DNA of 64,000 nucleotides from Pseudodonghicola sp048268305 (GCF_048268305.1 NZ_JBLWVT010000004.1:389610-453609); one strand, 5' to 3'. Positions 25,670-34,627 are shown, numbered from the stretch's first letter. Notes: generated by a model not told the origin, from the sequence alone. Numbers and translations: made by a program.

Positions 25670-26626
25670 ATGAAATTCTTTACCAAATCCATGCTGGCGG
25701 CGGGCCTTGCGGCGCTGATCGCCCTGCCGGCCCAGGCCGAAACCCGCGTGACCCTGAAGGCGGCAAAGTCGGGGTCGTCCTATTATCAGATGAGCGTGCA
25801 GATCGCCGAGGCCATGAAGGCCGGCAGCGACGGCAACGTGATCGTCACCATCGAGGAAAGCCAGGGCAGCACCCAGAACGTGATGGAGACGCGCGCCCGC
25901 GGTGGCGATTACGTCTTCACCTCGCCCCCGGCGCTGGTCGCCGCCGCGCAGGCCGGCAAGGGGGATTTCGAGGGCAAGACCAGCCCCGCTTTCGATGAAA
26001 TCCGTGCGCTTTTCCCGCTGCCGTCGCTGACCATGCATTTCGTCATGTCGAAGGACAGCGGCGTCACCGATTTCCCCGGTCTCGCCGGCAAGACCATCCT
26101 GGTGGGCAAGGGCACTTTCGGCGCCAAGGAAGGCGAGAAATATCTTCAGCTCTTCGGGCTGACCGACAAGGTCAAGATCGCCGATGTGGAGCTGTCGAAC
26201 GCCGTGCCGGCGCTGAAGAACGGCCAGATCGACGGTTTCGTCACCTCGGGCAGCTTTCCCGCCCCGAACGTGGTCGAAGCCGCTGCCTCGACCGGGGTGA
26301 CGCTGCTGTCGATGACGGATGAGGAGGTCGCCGCCACCAAGCGCGCGCGTCTGGTCATCCCCGCCGGCACCTATGCCGGGCAGGACAGCGATGTTGTCAC
26401 CACCTCGTTGCCGGTGGTGACCTATGCCACCACCAAGATGGACGATGACACCGCCTATGCGCTGACCAAGACCTTCTGGGAAGAAAAGGCGAAGATGGGC
26501 GAGACCGCGCCCTGGTGGAACGGCGTCGACGCGGGGCTGATGGCCAATATCACCGGCAAGCTGCATCCGGGCGCGATCCGCTATTACGAAGAGGCAGGCT
26601 TCACCCTGACCGACGCGCAGAAATAA
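25670..26626 (+). CDS. TAXI-family TRAP solute-binding protein
   Basis: The periplasmic protein has 318 residues and a signal peptide ending AQAE. The LKAAKSGSSYYQMSVQIAEAM region is typical of TAXI proteins (TRAP-associated extracytoplasmic immunogenic), followed by SQGSTQNVMETRARGGDYVF. TAXI systems take up organic acids such as glutamate or 2-oxoglutarate, but few ligands are known. GGAGGG precedes the ATG. It pairs with the fused permease downstream. Confidence 0.85.
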   Translation: MKFFTKSMLAAGLAALIALPAQAETRVTLKAAKSGSSYYQMSVQIAEAMKAGSDGNVIVTIEESQGSTQNVMETRARGGDYVFTSPPALVAAAQAGKGDFEGKTSPAFDEIRALFPLPSLTMHFVMSKDSGVTDFPGLAGKTILVGKGTFGAKEGEKYLQLFGLTDKVKIADVELSNAVPALKNGQIDGFVTSGSFPAPNVVEAAASTGVTLLSMTDEEVAATKRARLVIPAGTYAGQDSDVVTTSLPVVTYATTKMDDDTAYALTKTFWEEKAKMGETAPWWNGVDAGLMANITGKLHPGAIRYYEEAGFTLTDAQK

Positions 26627-26649
26627 ATCCTGCGCTCAGAACGACGACC

Positions 26650-26672
26650 GGGCCGGGCGGATTGCCCGGCCT
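26650..26672 (+). terminator. intercistronic hairpin between TAXI binding protein and permease
   Basis: GGCCGGGC and GCCCGGCC form a perfect 8-bp stem over a 5-base GATTG-type loop, followed by TCTTCATTT. Such hairpins between a binding-protein gene and its permease often lower permease expression or protect the upstream mRNA. Confidence 0.6.
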
Positions 26673-26706
26673 CTTCATTTGAATGGCCTTGAACGTGGGG
26701 GCACCT

Positions 26707-28503
26707 ATGGAACCGGAAGAGAAATTGCCGAAGGCGGCTTGGGCGCGGGCCATCTGGATCGCCTTGGCGGCGCTTCTGGTGGTCTATCACATCGGCCTGA
26801 TCTTCTGGGGTCTGGTGCCCAATCTGGTCAGCCGGCCGCTGCATATGGCGGTGGTGCTGCCTTGGATTTTTCTCTTTGGCGTGCGTGGCCGCTGGGCGAT
26901 GATCTCCGGCGCGGTGCTGACGGTTCTTGGCGTCGGCGCCGCCGGTTGGGTCGCGCTGAACTATCAGATGCTGGGCGATCAATACGGCTTTCTCGAAGGC
27001 CGTTTCCAGATCGGCGTCGCCGTGGTGCTGTTGCTGACGGTGATCGAGGCCGCCCGCCGCGCCATCGGCTGGCCGCTGCCGCTGGCAGCGGTGGTGGCGC
27101 TGGCCTATGCGCTCTGGGGTCAGCACATCCCCGGAGAGTTCGGCCATTCCGGCACCCCGGTGGAATCCTTCCTGGGCACCATGACGATTGCCGAGGGCGG
27201 GCTCTGGGGCTCGCTCACCGCCGTGTCGGTGGGGGTGGTGGCGATCTTCGTGATCTTCGGCGCGGTGCTGAACGCGGGCGAGGCCGGGCAGGGCTTCATG
27301 AATGTGGCCGCCGCCGCGGCCGGCCGGCTGACCGGCGGGGCGGCCAAGGTCTCGGTGCTTTCCTCGGCGCTCTTCGGCTCGATCTCGGGCTCCGCCAGTG
27401 CCAATGTCGCCTCCACCGGGGCGATCACCCTGCCGGCGATGACCAAGCTCGGATATCCCAAGCGGCTGGCCGCGGGGGTCGAGGCCGTGGCCTCCTCTGG
27501 CGGGCAGATCATGCCGCCGCTGATGGGCGCCGGGGCCTTCGTGATGGTCGAGCTGACCGGCACCCCCTATACCCAGATCATGGCCGCGGCGATCCTGCCG
27601 GCAATCCTCTATTTCTGGGCGGTCTGGGTCGGCATCAACGCCTATGCCACCCGTTATGAGCTGAAGGGCATCGCCGCCGAGGATCGCCCCGAGAAGCGCG
27701 ACGTCATCGTCACCTCGCTGTTCTTCCTGGTGCCCTTCACCGTGCTGATGCTGGCGATGTTCGGGCTGGGCTATACGCCGCAATATGCCGCCTGCCTGTC
27801 GATCCTTGCGGGCGCGCTGCTGCTCTTCATCGACGGCCGTCTGCGCTTCGATCTGGGCCAGACCGGGCGGCGGCTGGTCTCGGCGCTGCTCAGCTCGGCC
27901 CGTCAGGTGGCAATGATCGCCTCGATCATCCTCTGCGCCTCGATCGTGATCGGGGTGCTCGGGGTCACCGGCCTCGGGGTCAAGATCACCTCGCTGATCC
28001 TCTCGGGTTCGGGCGGGATGCTCTGGCCCTCGCTGCTGTTGACGGCGATGGCCTGCCTGGTGCTGGGGATGGAGGTGCCGACGACCGCGGCCTATGTGAT
28101 CTGCGTCTCGGTCGCCGGGCCCGCGCTGATGCAACTGGGGCTGGAGCCGTTGCAGGCGCATCTCTTCGTCTTCTGGTTCGCGCTTCTCTCCACCATCACC
28201 CCGCCGGTCTGCGGCGCGGTCTTCATCGCCGCCGGCATGATCGGCGAGAATTGGGTGAAGGTCGCCACCACGGCGATGGCGCTGGGGGTGGGGCTCTATG
28301 TCATCCCGCTGGGGATGGTGGCGAACCCCGGCGTGCTGATGCTGACCGAGGAACCGCTCTGGGCGATCTTCGCCTTTTTCAGGATTGCGCTGGGGCTGGC
28401 GCTGATCTCCCACGGGCTGATCGGACGGCGGCCTCTGGGGCTGCGCGTGGCGCTGTTGCTGGCCGGCCTGGTGGTGGTCTTCGCGGGCGTCTGGCTGAAC
28501 TAG
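26707..28503 (+). CDS. fused TRAP permease (small plus large subunit)
   Basis: The inner-membrane protein has 598 residues, the size of the 4TM/12TM fused TRAP permeases that accompany TAXI proteins. The N-terminal third is the DctQ-like part. The DctM-like part shows SSALFGSISGSASANVASTGAITLPAM and, near the end, MACLVLGMEVPTTAAYVI, the two pseudo-symmetric substrate and sodium-site regions. The ATG after GTGGGGG is preferred to one 24 bases earlier without a ribosome site. It converges on the flavodoxin-fold gene with a 46-base gap. Confidence 0.88.
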   Translation: MEPEEKLPKAAWARAIWIALAALLVVYHIGLIFWGLVPNLVSRPLHMAVVLPWIFLFGVRGRWAMISGAVLTVLGVGAAGWVALNYQMLGDQYGFLEGRFQIGVAVVLLLTVIEAARRAIGWPLPLAAVVALAYALWGQHIPGEFGHSGTPVESFLGTMTIAEGGLWGSLTAVSVGVVAIFVIFGAVLNAGEAGQGFMNVAAAAAGRLTGGAAKVSVLSSALFGSISGSASANVASTGAITLPAMTKLGYPKRLAAGVEAVASSGGQIMPPLMGAGAFVMVELTGTPYTQIMAAAILPAILYFWAVWVGINAYATRYELKGIAAEDRPEKRDVIVTSLFFLVPFTVLMLAMFGLGYTPQYAACLSILAGALLLFIDGRLRFDLGQTGRRLVSALLSSARQVAMIASIILCASIVIGVLGVTGLGVKITSLILSGSGGMLWPSLLLTAMACLVLGMEVPTTAAYVICVSVAGPALMQLGLEPLQAHLFVFWFALLSTITPPVCGAVFIAAGMIGENWVKVATTAMALGVGLYVIPLGMVANPGVLMLTEEPLWAIFAFFRIALGLALISHGLIGRRPLGLRVALLLAGLVVVFAGVWLN

Positions 28504-28549
28504 GTGCCCGAGGGCCTGGGACAGTCGCAATCGGGCGCCGATCGGCGGT

Positions 28550-29278
28550 CTAGGCGCGGCTTGACCAGGCCTGATCGACGACCTCGTCCAGCGCGGTCCG
28601 CCAGGCGTTCGTGCGTGTCACCGGCTGGGCCGCCATGTCCAGAGCGGCGCGGGCGAGGGAGGCGATGTAGTCCGCGCGCGTTTCGGGCGTCGTGCGCGGG
28701 GCGCCATAGGCGACCTGCAGCGGGGCGAGATCGAAGCCCATGTATTGCAGCGTCAGCCGCTGGAGCGGCATCAGCAAAGGTTCGATCGGGCCATAGGCGC
28801 CCGCCTCGGAAAACCGTTCCCGCGTGCCGCCGGTGGTCACGCTGATCATCGCGCGACGCCCGTGGAACAGGCCGGTCTCGAAGCGCCGCCCATCGACATA
28901 GGCGAAGCCATAGCTCAGCACCCGGTCGATCCAGCCTTTCAGCAGGGCGGGTGGACCGCCCCACCAGATCGGGAACTGCAGGATCAGGTTGTCGGCCTCT
29001 GCCACCCGGCGCTGTTCGCGCAGGATGTCTGCCGCATAGCTGCCGTTGCGCGCGGCCTTGGCCTGTTCGGCCTGCACGTGAAAGCGGTCTTCCGCGGCGC
29101 GTTGCGTCACGTCATGCGGGCCAAGATCGGCGCGGAACCCTTCCGCCGCGAGATCCGAGATGGTGACATCATGCCCAGCGCGGCGCAGCGCCTCGGCCGC
29201 CCCATGTGCCAGCGCATGGTTGAACGAGGTCGGCTCGGGGTGGGCCACGACGATCAGGACGGTTCTGCGATCGGTCAT
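28550..29278 (-). CDS. NAD(P)H-dependent flavodoxin-fold oxidoreductase (KefF/MdaB-like)
   Basis: The 242-residue protein has the NAD(P)H:quinone reductase fold: VLIVVAHPEPTSFNHALA binds the FMN phosphate, LQFPIWWGGPPALLKGWIDRVLSYGFAY forms the flavin and dimer region, and VTTGGT follows. Such enzymes reduce quinones or electrophiles by two electrons. It starts 9 bases after the dctM-like stop and ends the minus-strand TRAP operon, so its substrate is likely linked to the compound imported there. An upstream in-frame extension of 27 residues would overlap dctM and is rejected. Confidence 0.8.
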   Translation of the reverse strand: MTDRRTVLIVVAHPEPTSFNHALAHGAAEALRRAGHDVTISDLAAEGFRADLGPHDVTQRAAEDRFHVQAEQAKAARNGSYAADILREQRRVAEADNLILQFPIWWGGPPALLKGWIDRVLSYGFAYVDGRRFETGLFHGRRAMISVTTGGTRERFSEAGAYGPIEPLLMPLQRLTLQYMGFDLAPLQVAYGAPRTTPETRADYIASLARAALDMAAQPVTRTNAWRTALDEVVDQAWSSRA

Positions 29279-29286
29279 GACAGACC

Positions 29287-30558
29287 TCAGTTCAGGAAAC
29301 GTGGGAAGAAGAGGGCGAGCTGCGGCACAAGCGCGATCAACGCCAGAACCACCAGGCAAATCCCGACCAATGGCAGTGCCTCGCGGATCACCTTCACCAC
29401 CGGTTCGCCGGAGATGGCCGAGGTGATGAACAGCAGGATGCCGACCGGCGGCGTGGCCATGCCGATCACCACGTTGAGCACGACGACCGTGCCGAACTGC
29501 ACCGGATCCATGCCGATCATCATCTGGAACTTCATCAGGATCGGCATCGTCAGGATAAGGATCGAGATCGGTTCGAGAAACATGCCGAGGATCAGCAGGA
29601 AGATGTTGAGCAACAGCAGGATGACCCAGGGGTTTTCCGAGATCGAGAGCATCGCGTTGGCAATCAGTGTCGGCACCTGTTCGAGGGTGAACACGAAGGA
29701 GACGATGCTTGCCATCGAGGTGATGAAAAGGATCGAGGTCGAGACCAGCGCGGTTGCCACCAGCGAGTCCCAGACCCGTTGCAGGGTCAGATCGCGATAG
29801 ATGAAGCCGATGATCAGAGCATAGCCCACGGCCACGGCGGCGGCCTCGGTCGGGGTGAAGATGCCCGCCTTGATGCCGACCAGGATGATCAGCGGCAGGA
29901 TCAGCGCCGGCAGGGTGCGGCGTGTGGCGGCAATGCGTTCGCGCGCGTTCATCTTGGGGGTGATCGGAAAGCCGTCGCGACGCGCGCGCCAGCTTGCATA
30001 GGCCAGCAGCCCCACGGCGATGCCGATGCCTGGCACCACCCCGGCAAGGAACAGCTGCCCGATGGAGGTGCCCGAGAGCACGCCGTAGATGATCATGGTG
30101 ATCGAGGGCGGGATGATCGGCCCCATGACCGAGCTGACCGCGATCAGGGCGGCGGCATAGGCCGGCGGCATGCCCTGGCGTGACATCGAGGGGATGAGGA
30201 TCGAACCGAGCGCCGAAGCCTCGGCGGCGGCGCTGCCCGAGATGCCGGCGAAGAAGCCCGACGAGAGGATCGAGACCGAGGACATGCCGCCACGGCGGTG
30301 GCCGACCATGGCGCGGGCAAAGGTGACGATCCGTTCGGTCACGCCGCCGACATTCATCAGGGCTCCGGCCAGCAGGAAGAGGGGGATGGTCAACAGGACG
30401 AACTGGTCGACCCCCGCGATCATCCGCTGCGGCAGCATGAGGGCCATCATGCCGTTGCCCGAAAGATAAAGATAGGCGGTGCCGGCGATACCGAGCGCCA
30501 GCGCGATGGGAATGCCGGAGGTGAGGAACCCGGCGAAGAGAAGGAAGAAGCTGCTCAT
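29287..30558 (-). CDS. TRAP transporter large permease (DctM-like)
   Basis: The 423-residue, twelve-helix permease has the DctM signatures FFAGISGSAAAEASALGSILIPSM and SSVMGPIIPPSI in the first half and IGMATPPVGILLF in the second. It catalyses sodium-driven uptake of an organic acid delivered by the DctP-like protein. The ATG at 30558 begins MSSFFLLFAGFLTSGIPIA, the usual start; an extension of 15 residues upstream is unlikely. It lies 16 bases after dctQ. Confidence 0.9.
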   Translation of the reverse strand: MSSFFLLFAGFLTSGIPIALALGIAGTAYLYLSGNGMMALMLPQRMIAGVDQFVLLTIPLFLLAGALMNVGGVTERIVTFARAMVGHRRGGMSSVSILSSGFFAGISGSAAAEASALGSILIPSMSRQGMPPAYAAALIAVSSVMGPIIPPSITMIIYGVLSGTSIGQLFLAGVVPGIGIAVGLLAYASWRARRDGFPITPKMNARERIAATRRTLPALILPLIILVGIKAGIFTPTEAAAVAVGYALIIGFIYRDLTLQRVWDSLVATALVSTSILFITSMASIVSFVFTLEQVPTLIANAMLSISENPWVILLLLNIFLLILGMFLEPISILILTMPILMKFQMMIGMDPVQFGTVVVLNVVIGMATPPVGILLFITSAISGEPVVKVIREALPLVGICLVVLALIALVPQLALFFPRFLN

Positions 30559-30574
30559 GTCGTCTCCGTCGCCG

Positions 30575-31126
30575 CTAGGCGGGCATGGCCGTCTGATTTT
30601 CAAGGAAGTCCGAGCGGAAGGTGCTGATGAGATCGGCGATCACGTGAACCGCCAGAAGCACCAGTCCCACTGTCACGCTGACATAGACATAGCGGATCGA
30701 CAGGCCGAGCGCCTCGCCGGACAGCGCCGTCCAGATGAAGTCGAACGCGGGGATCGTCTGCCGGTCGAAGCGAGAGGCGAACTCCCAGCCGAACCAGGAC
30801 ATCAGCCCGAGGAAGGCCAGGATCGGCAGAGCCGTGACCGCCCGCAGGAGCCAGCGGTGGCGCGGGCTCAGCATCGTGGGCAGGAAGTCCAGCGTCACGA
30901 ATTCGCCGCGTGAATAGGCCAGACCCAGAACGAGAAAGGTCTGCCAGATCAACAGGTATCGGCACAGCTCCTCGGCCCAGATCAGACTGCCGCCCAGGAT
31001 GTAGCGATAGAACACCTGCGCCAGCATGATCGCCACGATCGCCGCCATGCAGAACCCGGCGAGGAAACGGATCAGGCGCACATAGGCGGAGACGAAACGG
31101 GAGAGCGTCCCGGTCCTGTCCTGCAT
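30575..31126 (-). CDS. TRAP transporter small permease (DctQ-like)
   Basis: The 183-residue membrane protein has four hydrophobic helices. FYRYILGGSLIWAEELCRYLLIW is the DctQ signature, with the conserved Trp-Ala-Glu-Glu of helix 2. It forms a complex with the large permease. It is preceded by a strong hairpin after dctP, which may set its expression below that of the binding protein. Confidence 0.88.
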   Translation of the reverse strand: MQDRTGTLSRFVSAYVRLIRFLAGFCMAAIVAIMLAQVFYRYILGGSLIWAEELCRYLLIWQTFLVLGLAYSRGEFVTLDFLPTMLSPRHRWLLRAVTALPILAFLGLMSWFGWEFASRFDRQTIPAFDFIWTALSGEALGLSIRYVYVSVTVGLVLLAVHVIADLISTFRSDFLENQTAMPA

Positions 31127-31153
31127 TCTTCTAATTCCTTCTCGTCAAATCGG

Positions 31154-31180
31154 CCCGCGGAAGATCATCTCTTCCGCGGG
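31154..31180 (-). terminator. intercistronic hairpin between dctP- and dctQ-like genes
   Basis: CCCGCGGAAGA (31154-31164) and TCTTCCGCGGG (31170-31180) make a perfect 11-bp stem with a 5-base loop, 9 bases after the binding-protein stop. There is only a short T stretch beyond it, so partial termination or 3' end protection is more likely than full termination. Confidence 0.7.
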
Positions 31181-31189
31181 ATCGCGGCG

Positions 31190-32194
31190 TCAGGCCGGTT
31201 GTTGACCGGCGGCAGTCACCAGCTCTGCGATCAGCGGATCCTTCGCCGACCATTCGGCGGTCAGATTCGCGACGCGGGCACGCATCGCGTCGAGATCGCT
31301 CAGCTCGATGATCTCGACCCCTTTGGACTTGAGCTCTTCGCGCCCTTCCAAATCCTGCGTCTTGGCATAGTTCAGCGTGGTGGTGACCGAGCGGCGTCCG
31401 GCCTCGGTCACGGCGGCCTTCTCCTCGTCGTTCAGGCCGTTCCAATAGCGTTCGGACATCAGCGTCGCCATGTGCCAGGGATAATGCCCGGTGAGGGTGA
31501 AATGCTTGCCGACCTCCCAGAGGTTTTCGCCCAGCATGGAGGAGACGTTGATCTCCACCGCGTCGATCACCCCGGTTTCAAGCGCGCCGTAGATCTCGCC
31601 GTAGGGCAGCCCCACAGGAGCGGCGCCAACGGTTTCCCAGATTTGCTGGTGCAGCGGAACGGGAACGATCCGGGTTTTCAGGCCGGAGAAATCCGTGATG
31701 CTCGAGACGGCATTTTTCGCCGACAGGAAATTGCGCTGGCCGGTGTTCGCGGTAGCAAGGCCCACCAGCCCGGCGGGACGCAGATCGTCGAGGATCTTCT
31801 GGCCGACATCGCCGAGAGCGAGCTCGCCGAACTGATCGTAGTCGCGCACCAGGAACGGCATCTGCCAGGCGTTCATCGCCGGCCGGCCGGTCACCAGCGG
31901 GATCAGCACGCCCGACACGGCGACCACATCCATCATCCCCGCGACGCTGCCCTCAAGCAGTTGCTTGTCGTCGCCAAGCTGGCGGTTGGGGAAGATCTGG
32001 ACGTTGAAGGCACTCGGCATCAACTCGTCCAGCGCGCCGGCAAAGCTGGTGGCCATGATATGGCCCGGGTGCACCTCGTTCGCGGCATGGGCAAAACGCA
32101 TGGTGCGGCCGGCGGCGCGGGCGACATAGGGGGTTGCCAGCGTCGCGCCCATGGCGGCGGCGCCCTGCAACAGGGTTCTTCTGGTGATGATCAT
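31190..32194 (-). CDS. TRAP solute-binding protein (DctP family)
   Basis: The 334-residue periplasmic receptor has a Tat-like signal (TRRTLLQGAAAMGATLATP, then ARAAG). The mature N-terminus TMRFAHAANEVHPGHIMA and the later GLKTRIVPVPLHQQIWETVGAAPVGLPYGEIYGALETGVIDAVEIN carry the DctP arginine that salts the ligand carboxylate (in LKTRIVPVP). The ligand is therefore a carboxylic acid, identity unknown. The start at 32194 is chosen because the signal begins there. It is second in the operon, 81 bases after the cupin gene. Confidence 0.9.
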   Translation of the reverse strand: MIITRRTLLQGAAAMGATLATPYVARAAGRTMRFAHAANEVHPGHIMATSFAGALDELMPSAFNVQIFPNRQLGDDKQLLEGSVAGMMDVVAVSGVLIPLVTGRPAMNAWQMPFLVRDYDQFGELALGDVGQKILDDLRPAGLVGLATANTGQRNFLSAKNAVSSITDFSGLKTRIVPVPLHQQIWETVGAAPVGLPYGEIYGALETGVIDAVEINVSSMLGENLWEVGKHFTLTGHYPWHMATLMSERYWNGLNDEEKAAVTEAGRRSVTTTLNYAKTQDLEGREELKSKGVEIIELSDLDAMRARVANLTAEWSAKDPLIAELVTAAGQQPA

Positions 32195-32275
32195 GGGTCG
32201 TCTCCTCCCTGAGAAATGTTCAGTCCCGGTGGATGGCGCGAGATGCGCCATCCGATCTCATTGCTTGCGGGGCTT

Positions 32276-33178
32276 TCAGCCCGGCATCGGGTAATCCGAG
32301 GCATTCAGCACCCAGCCCGCCTTGGCCGAAAAATCTTCGCGCGGGGGGCTGAAGATATCGACGAGCAGGTTGGCGCCAGAGCCGGTGGCGCGGGTGGTAT
32401 GGATGACCGGCGGCGGGATCACCAGCATCGACGGCGCTCCCATCTCAAGCGCCTTGTCCTCTTGCCAATCGGCCATGTCGCTGGTCCAGGACCAGCGCAG
32501 GTAATGGGTGAACTGACCCGACAGCGCCAGCGATCCCTGTTCGAAATCGTCATGGTGATGCGGCGACATCTTGGACGGATCGCGCGGGCCGTCGAACGGG
32601 TCGAGCACATTCACCATCAACGTCGTGCAGCGGAAGATGCGGCCGAAACGTCCGGCTTCCGGCGCCACGTCGAGCGAATAGGATCGCACGGCCCAGCCGT
32701 CCTTCGGTTCGGGCCAGGCCTCGAACGCGGGAATATGGCTGCGCGGAATGTCATAGCCACGCGCGTTGGCGCAGGCCTCGGCCAGATCCTCGTTCCGGGT
32801 GGTGAACAGCCGGACCAGCTCGCCCCCGTCGCGCAGCGTGACCTTGCTGTCGCCGGGCGGCACGAAGGCGATCGAACAGCCGGGAATAACGGTCGTCTCG
32901 CCGTTCCACTCGATCTCGGCGCCTGCTTTCGGCAGCAGCACGCAATATTCGTCGGGCTGCGCGCTGCGGGCAAAGGTGCTGCCCGCCGTGGCCAGGGTAT
33001 AGGCCACCAGGAAGTTGTGCCCGCGGTAAAGCCAGGTCTTGCCAGTGGCGTCGTCGATCTGCGGCGCCGTCTCGTAGAAATATCCGGCCTGTTCGCTGGC
33101 CACCAATCCGGTCTGGCTCAGCATGTTCCCGGGTTTTGTCGCGGCCAGTGACGCGCGCGGATCGGATTTGTCGTACAT
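32276..33178 (-). CDS. cupin-fold protein, probably bicupin
   Basis: The 300-residue protein is of unrecognised function. The second half has a cupin metal site: PHHHDDFEQGSLALSGQF supplies His, His and Glu, and VIPPPVIHTTRATG supplies the later His. The first half (DEYCVLLPKAGAEIEWNG; IPGCSIAFVPPGDS) resembles a second cupin without the His set. GGGAGAAG lies before the ATG. As the first gene of the TRAP operon it may be an isomerase or dioxygenase acting on the imported acid. Most similar in general layout to sugar-acid or hydroxy-acid cupins, but no specific reaction can be assigned. Confidence 0.65.
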   Translation of the reverse strand: MYDKSDPRASLAATKPGNMLSQTGLVASEQAGYFYETAPQIDDATGKTWLYRGHNFLVAYTLATAGSTFARSAQPDEYCVLLPKAGAEIEWNGETTVIPGCSIAFVPPGDSKVTLRDGGELVRLFTTRNEDLAEACANARGYDIPRSHIPAFEAWPEPKDGWAVRSYSLDVAPEAGRFGRIFRCTTLMVNVLDPFDGPRDPSKMSPHHHDDFEQGSLALSGQFTHYLRWSWTSDMADWQEDKALEMGAPSMLVIPPPVIHTTRATGSGANLLVDIFSPPREDFSAKAGWVLNASDYPMPG

Positions 33179-33381
33179 CTTCTCCCTTTCCCGGCTGCCC
33201 TGTCGGCAGCCGATCTCCTTTTCAGGCGATACCCTCCCCCGGTCACGTCGGGATCTCGGCTCGCCGGTTTCATGCGGCACGTTGGTGCGGGATCGGGAGA
33301 GCCGGAACGAATTTTCCGCTCCACCAGCTCTTGCGAGCGCTCCTCCCATGTCCTCCCGTCCAGACCGTTCCGCCGCTTATG

Positions 33382-33396
33382 TTCCTCTAAGCGGTA
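33382..33396. promoter_or_regulatory. candidate IclR operator of the cupin-TRAP operon
   Basis: TTCCTCTAAGCGGTA is a near-palindrome matching the operator-like TCCCGCTGAGCGGGA at 34519-34533 in 11 of 15 positions. The 12-base part CTAAGCGGTACA matches CTGAGCGGGACA in 10 of 12. It would lie about 12 to 26 bases downstream of the predicted transcription start, a repressor position. A wider inverted repeat, ATGTTCC (33379-33385) and GGAACAT (33413-33419), encloses it. Confidence 0.5.
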
Positions 33397-33414
33397 CATC
33401 GTTCTTAGCAACGG

Positions 33415-33444
33415 AACATATTGGTGGAGTATTCCGACTGTCAA
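33415..33444 (-). promoter_or_regulatory. promoter of the cupin-TRAP operon
   Basis: On the minus strand TTGACA (33439-33444) is a perfect -35 and TATGTT (33415-33420) a four-of-six -10, with 18 bases between them. The leader to the cupin start is about 230 bases and contains a hairpin (CGGCTGCC and GGCAGCCG, 33192-33212) close to the ribosome site, but no gene I can support. Confidence 0.6.
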
Positions 33445-33586
33445 GCCCTCTCGCCCGGTGTCCTGCTGCTGCGGTTTTCGGAGGGCGTTGGCGGTGACGT
33501 GCGGACATGATTTTCCCGGCCGGACATCAGCAGGATGATCCGGGGCAGGGCGGGGCGGATTGTTCTAAGGGGTTGGTCTGGAACGA

Positions 33587-34381
33587 TCAGCCCAGCGGCA
33601 ATACGCCGGAATGCCCCATCAGAACCGAGATCTTGCGGGCTGTTTCCAGCACTGCCTCGACATGGCCGGGCGCCGGCTCCGCGCCAAGCGACTGCGTCAG
33701 ATCGACGATGCCGACGGTGCCGCAGACCATGCCCGAGCCATCGAGAATCGGGCTTGCCAGCGTGTTCAGCCCCAATGCGGCCTGGTTGGGGGCCACCGCC
33801 CAGCCGCATTTCCGGATCTCGGCGAATTCTGCGGCGAGCGTGTCGGGGTTGGTGATCGTCTGCGGCGTATAGGCGGTCAGATCGCCGCTCAGGACACGCC
33901 GCTGGAAGGCGGGCGAGGAAAAGGCGGTGGCCACCTTGCCCTGGGCCGAGCCGTGGAACGACAGCAGGGAGCCGACGCGCACCCCGATCTCGATCGGTGA
34001 CGGTCCGCGCACGGTGGCGATCACCAGCATGCCTTCGGGCGTGAGTTGCGAGGCGACGGCGGAATGGCCTAGCTGGTCGCGCAGTTCCAGCAGTGCATCG
34101 CGACTCGCGCCGATCAGCCCGGTGTTATCGAGCACCGCCTGCCCCAGCGAGACCAGCTTGTGCCCGATGTCATAGCGTTCCGAGTCCTCGTGCTGAAACA
34201 CATACCCTTGTTGAACCAGCGTTTGCAGATGGCGATGGATGCGGCTTTTGCTGGTGCCCAAGGCGGTGGCCAGGCTGGTGACGCCGACGCCCTTTCCGGT
34301 GCGCGCCACATGTTCGACGATCTGCATCGTGAGAATGACGGACTGAAGCCCTTCCATCGTTTTCTTTTCTCCATCGGGCAT
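33587..34381 (-). CDS. IclR-family transcriptional regulator
   Basis: The 264-residue regulator has an N-terminal winged helix-turn-helix (about residues 14-70; GVTSLATALGTSKSRIHRHLQTLVQQGYV) and a C-terminal effector domain (about 85-255; ELRDQLGHSAVASQL; GVRVGSLLSFHGSAQGKVATAF). IclR proteins usually sense aromatic or small organic acids and control neighbouring catabolic genes. It lies between a minus-strand TRAP operon and a plus-strand degradation pair, both bearing a similar palindrome. GAGGA precedes the first ATG; a second ATG eight codons on has a poorer site. Confidence 0.88.
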   Translation of the reverse strand: MPDGEKKTMEGLQSVILTMQIVEHVARTGKGVGVTSLATALGTSKSRIHRHLQTLVQQGYVFQHEDSERYDIGHKLVSLGQAVLDNTGLIGASRDALLELRDQLGHSAVASQLTPEGMLVIATVRGPSPIEIGVRVGSLLSFHGSAQGKVATAFSSPAFQRRVLSGDLTAYTPQTITNPDTLAAEFAEIRKCGWAVAPNQAALGLNTLASPILDGSGMVCGTVGIVDLTQSLGAEPAPGHVEAVLETARKISVLMGHSGVLPLG

Positions 34382-34481
34382 CGGCTTTTCCTCACATTTC
34401 GCGCTTCGCCAAGGTCTTACATCTGTGCGCCACCACCGCGCAACTGCGGCGGCATTGGCATGCCGGCCGCAACTTCACCGC

Positions 34482-34509
34482 TTGACAGTGGCTGATTACG
34501 AAAAATAAT
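34482..34509 (+). promoter_or_regulatory. promoter of the DUF6282-aldolase operon
   Basis: TTGACA (34482-34487) is a perfect -35; AATAAT (34504-34509) matches five of six -10 positions with a 16-base spacer. The transcription start would be near 34516, about 110 bases before the first gene. Confidence 0.7.
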
Positions 34510-34518
34510 AGAACATGA

Positions 34519-34533
34519 TCCCGCTGAGCGGGA
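34519..34533. promoter_or_regulatory. candidate IclR operator of the DUF6282-aldolase operon
   Basis: TCCCGCTGAGCGGGA is a perfect palindrome (7-base arms, one central base) placed about 3 to 17 bases after the predicted start site. A related sequence occurs at the opposite operon's promoter, so the IclR protein encoded between them is the natural candidate to bind it. Confidence 0.55.
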
Positions 34534-34627
34534 CAAGAACAAATCATACCAGGGCGCGGCGAACCTGCGCCCCAGCGATTGCGCGGCCAGGACCGACGGA
34601 ATCGCACTGCAACCGGGAGGAGACCCC

